Below are positions 59,101 to 62,100 of a DNA stretch of 64,000 bases, piece by piece. Each line of letters starts with the position of its first letter. Position 1 is the first letter of the stretch. Below the pieces are notes generated by a model. The model made no database searches. It was given only the letters and a program-made list of their open reading frames with translations, and was not told where the DNA came from. The position numbers were made by a program, and so were the translations under genes. Origin of the DNA: Actinacidiphila guanduensis (GTDB taxonomy: Bacteria; Actinomycetota; Actinomycetes; Streptomycetales; Streptomycetaceae); the NCBI RefSeq assembly GCF_900103985.1, contig NZ_FNIE01000022.1, forward strand, positions 24,653 to 88,652, given 5' to 3'.

Positions 59101-62100
59101 GGTCCAGCAGATGCGCCTTCACCGACAGCCGCACCAACCGCCCGCCCACCGCGACCGTGTGCGTCACCCCCGCCATCAGGTCCGGCAGCCCGCCCTCCAG
59201 CGCCGGGCGCCCGAAGTGCGTGGCCAACTGCCGGTCCACACCCGCCCACTGCACCCCGCGGCCGCCGAACAGCCGCACCGCCGCCCGCATCTGGTCCTCG
59301 ACCAGCTCCGCGCCCGGCAGCGCCGCCGCCACCGCGAACCCCAACCCCTTGCGCGTGGCCAGGGCCAACGGCTCGTTCGCCGGGGTCTTCCCGGCCACCA
59401 GCGACCGCAACGGCTGGGCCGCGTAATGCTGCACCGGCCGGTCCAACCGGGCCGGGCGCACCCGCGCGTGCCCCGGCAGCCCCGCCTCGTGCAGCAGGGC
59501 CCGCACATGCGGCTGCGCCGCCACCGGGCCCGCCGCCACCTGCGGCCCCAAGTCCCGCAGCGCCGGGGTGCGGACCTGCCCGAAGACCCGCTGCTCCAGC
59601 TCCCGCGGCCCGCTGCCCTCCCGCCACGGCACCGTCAACTCACCCGAGGTGTCCGCCCGCACCGTCCCCAGCCCGGGGTGGCTGCTGGAGTTCCACTCCA
59701 CCTCGATGCTGAATCCGGCCCGGTAACGCGCCTGCATCTCATCGGAGTTCAAAATGGTGTGGGCCAGGGACTGCGAGGAAAGGCTCGACTCCCACTTCCG
59801 GGAGAACGTCACCCCCGCACTGGCCAGCGGGGCAAGTCCCTTGATCGGACCGGAGTCCGGCTGGTGCACTGCCGGGTCGACGAGACCCGTCGCGTTCGCC
59901 AGCACCGTCAGCGTCACCGCCGAACGCCCGCCCCGCCCATGGGTGACCGCCGAGCCCACACCCAGGTCCTCACGGGTCTTCGCCGTCCCGAAGCCCACCA
60001 ACTGCAGCCGCTGCAGGTGCGCACGGACCCGGAAGTGCCCGCGGAAGCCGTCCAGGCCCGGCAGGTTCACCCCGCGCGCGATCCGGTTGCCGACATCACC
60101 GCTGGTCAGCCACCACCGGCTGCGGTTGCGCGCCGACGTCTCGTTCAGCAGCCCCGCCGCCTCCCGCAGCACCCCCGCCGCAGTCTTCGGCCCCACCCCG
60201 GCCTGGTGCAGGGAACGCTGGAGCGACGCCAGCACCGGTGTCACATCAAGGGCGTTGAGCACTTCGCCGCCGAGCCGCGGGCGCGCGACCCGCGGTGCAC
60301 CCCCACCAGCCCCCGAACCCTCGGCTGCGTCCGCGTCATCAGCATGGGCGGGCAGCTCCGTGCCGTCCGCCGGACGCGGCTCGTCCGGCCCGGAATACGC
60401 CGACGGGAACTCCACCACCATGCCCCGGTCGACGGTCTCCACCGTCGTCGGACGCACCTCCGTGCCGTTGTCGAAGATCCGCACCCGCAGGTCCGCCGCG
60501 AAGGGCACCAGGCCGTCCACGAACACCTTGCGGCCGGTGATGACGTTGTCCTTCACCCCGTCCGTCGCCGTGCTCGCCGACTCACCGTGCACCTGCGGCA
60601 GACCCATCACCACCGCCGACGCCGCCGCGGAGCCCACATTGAACGCCGTGAACAGCATCAGATCAGCGGTCGAGGTCTTCATCCGGGTCCGGCTGCTCGA
60701 CGCCGAGGTCGAGTTGAACCGCACCGTGTACTTCCGGACCGGATCGTCCTCGGCCTCCTCCGCCGGACGCGTACGGTCCAGCACCGGCCGCAGCCACACC
60801 AACCGGTCCCGCAGGGGCACGAACCGGCCGTGCGTGAGCAACTCCACCCAGGTCTGCTTGTCGCTCTCCGCGAGCAGATCCGTCAGCGGGCCCACCAACT
60901 CCCGCCGCAGCCCCGCGTCCGGCACCGCGTCCGCGATCCGCCGCGCCGCCGCTGCGGCCTGCGCCCGCTCCCAGCCGTCCACATGCTGCACCGTGACCTC
61001 GCCGAGCATCCCGTGCTCGACGTACCAGGGCGCACGCGCCTCCACCTCGGGCTCGGGCTCAGGCGTCTCCGCGTCCCGTTCGGGATCGGGCTCGGCCTCG
61101 TGGAGCGGGTCGCGGGGGAGGACGTGGGCGTCGTCCCGGACGTCCTCCCGGACGTCCTCGTGCACATCGGCGGGGACCTCGATGACGTTCTCGACCTCGT
61201 CGTCCCGGCGGTCGGTGTCCGCGCTGGGCTCGACGTGCTCCACCACGTGGTCGGCCGGGTGGACGACGGGCTGGTGCGGGGGCGGCGGGACCGGGACGTC
61301 CCGCGGCTCCGGCACCGCCTCGGAGTCGCGCGCCGCGACGGTCCCGGGCGGTTCCTCCGCCTCCAGGACGGGCGCCGGCGTGTGGGATGTGGAGGGCTCG
61401 GGAAGGTCCCGCATCTCGAAGGAGCCGCCCGGGCCGCCCTCGGTGTCGATGTCGCGCGGCGGCCGGCCGGACGACGAGCCCTCGCCGTTCTGCTGCTGTT
61501 CGCGGCCGCTGTTCGAGGGGGCGCCGCCGAGGGTCCGCAGGCCGTTCTCGGGGTCGGCGATCCACCCGGCGATGTACGAGGCCACCGCCCGCTCGTTCAA
61601 CCGGTCGGCGTAGGAGGGGAGTTCGTCCACGTGCCGGCGGACCGTGTCGAGGTCCACCGCGCCGTGCGGCCATTTCAGGCCCTGCAGGCGGAGGTTGACC
61701 TCGTTGCGCAGGCCGCGCAGCGTGCTCTCGTCGGAGTTGCGCCAGCGCTCCGAACGGCCACCGGGCGGGAGGGGCTGCGGGAGCGGGGAGTCCTGGCGGA
61801 GCAGGTCGGGCGCCTCGTCACGGGCGGGCGGCGGCACGTCCCTGCGCGCGTCGGCCGGCGGGGCCGTGTCGGTGTGCGGGCCCTGCGTGTCGGGCCGGTG
61901 GGGCTGCGGGGCGAGCGGGCCCTGCCCCTCCGCTGCGTGCGGCTCCACCACGTGCGGGGCGCCCTGGGCGGTCGGGGCCGGCTCCTGGGCCGGGGCCCCC
62001 TCCGTACGCGGCCGCTGCGGCGTCGGCCCGGCCTGCGTCGCCGCGCTGTCCGTACGGGAGGCGGGCGCCGCCGGGTCGTGCGGCAGGGCGGTGGACTCCG

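Larger units (their letters stand above)
48260..61050 (-). other. Four paralogous beta-rich modules with linkers (giant protein core)
   Basis: Modules end in related strand blocks: VIRISDGMDLLVPD (about 57940), MRVDVPDGLYAILPV (about 55930), VDLAVPVDWTLESP (about 51370) and MVVRVPDGVEFLLSAND (about 50010). Inside each are alternating-residue Ser/Thr/Gly strands such as 'SVTLTVLANATG', 'FGVNVAARGGEH', 'LTLSPTGSLTYNQ' and 'FGLTVSGNYGPASGY'. The pattern resembles large repetitive beta structures of exported proteins. Linkers between them hold the acidic and proline repeats. Confidence 0.55.
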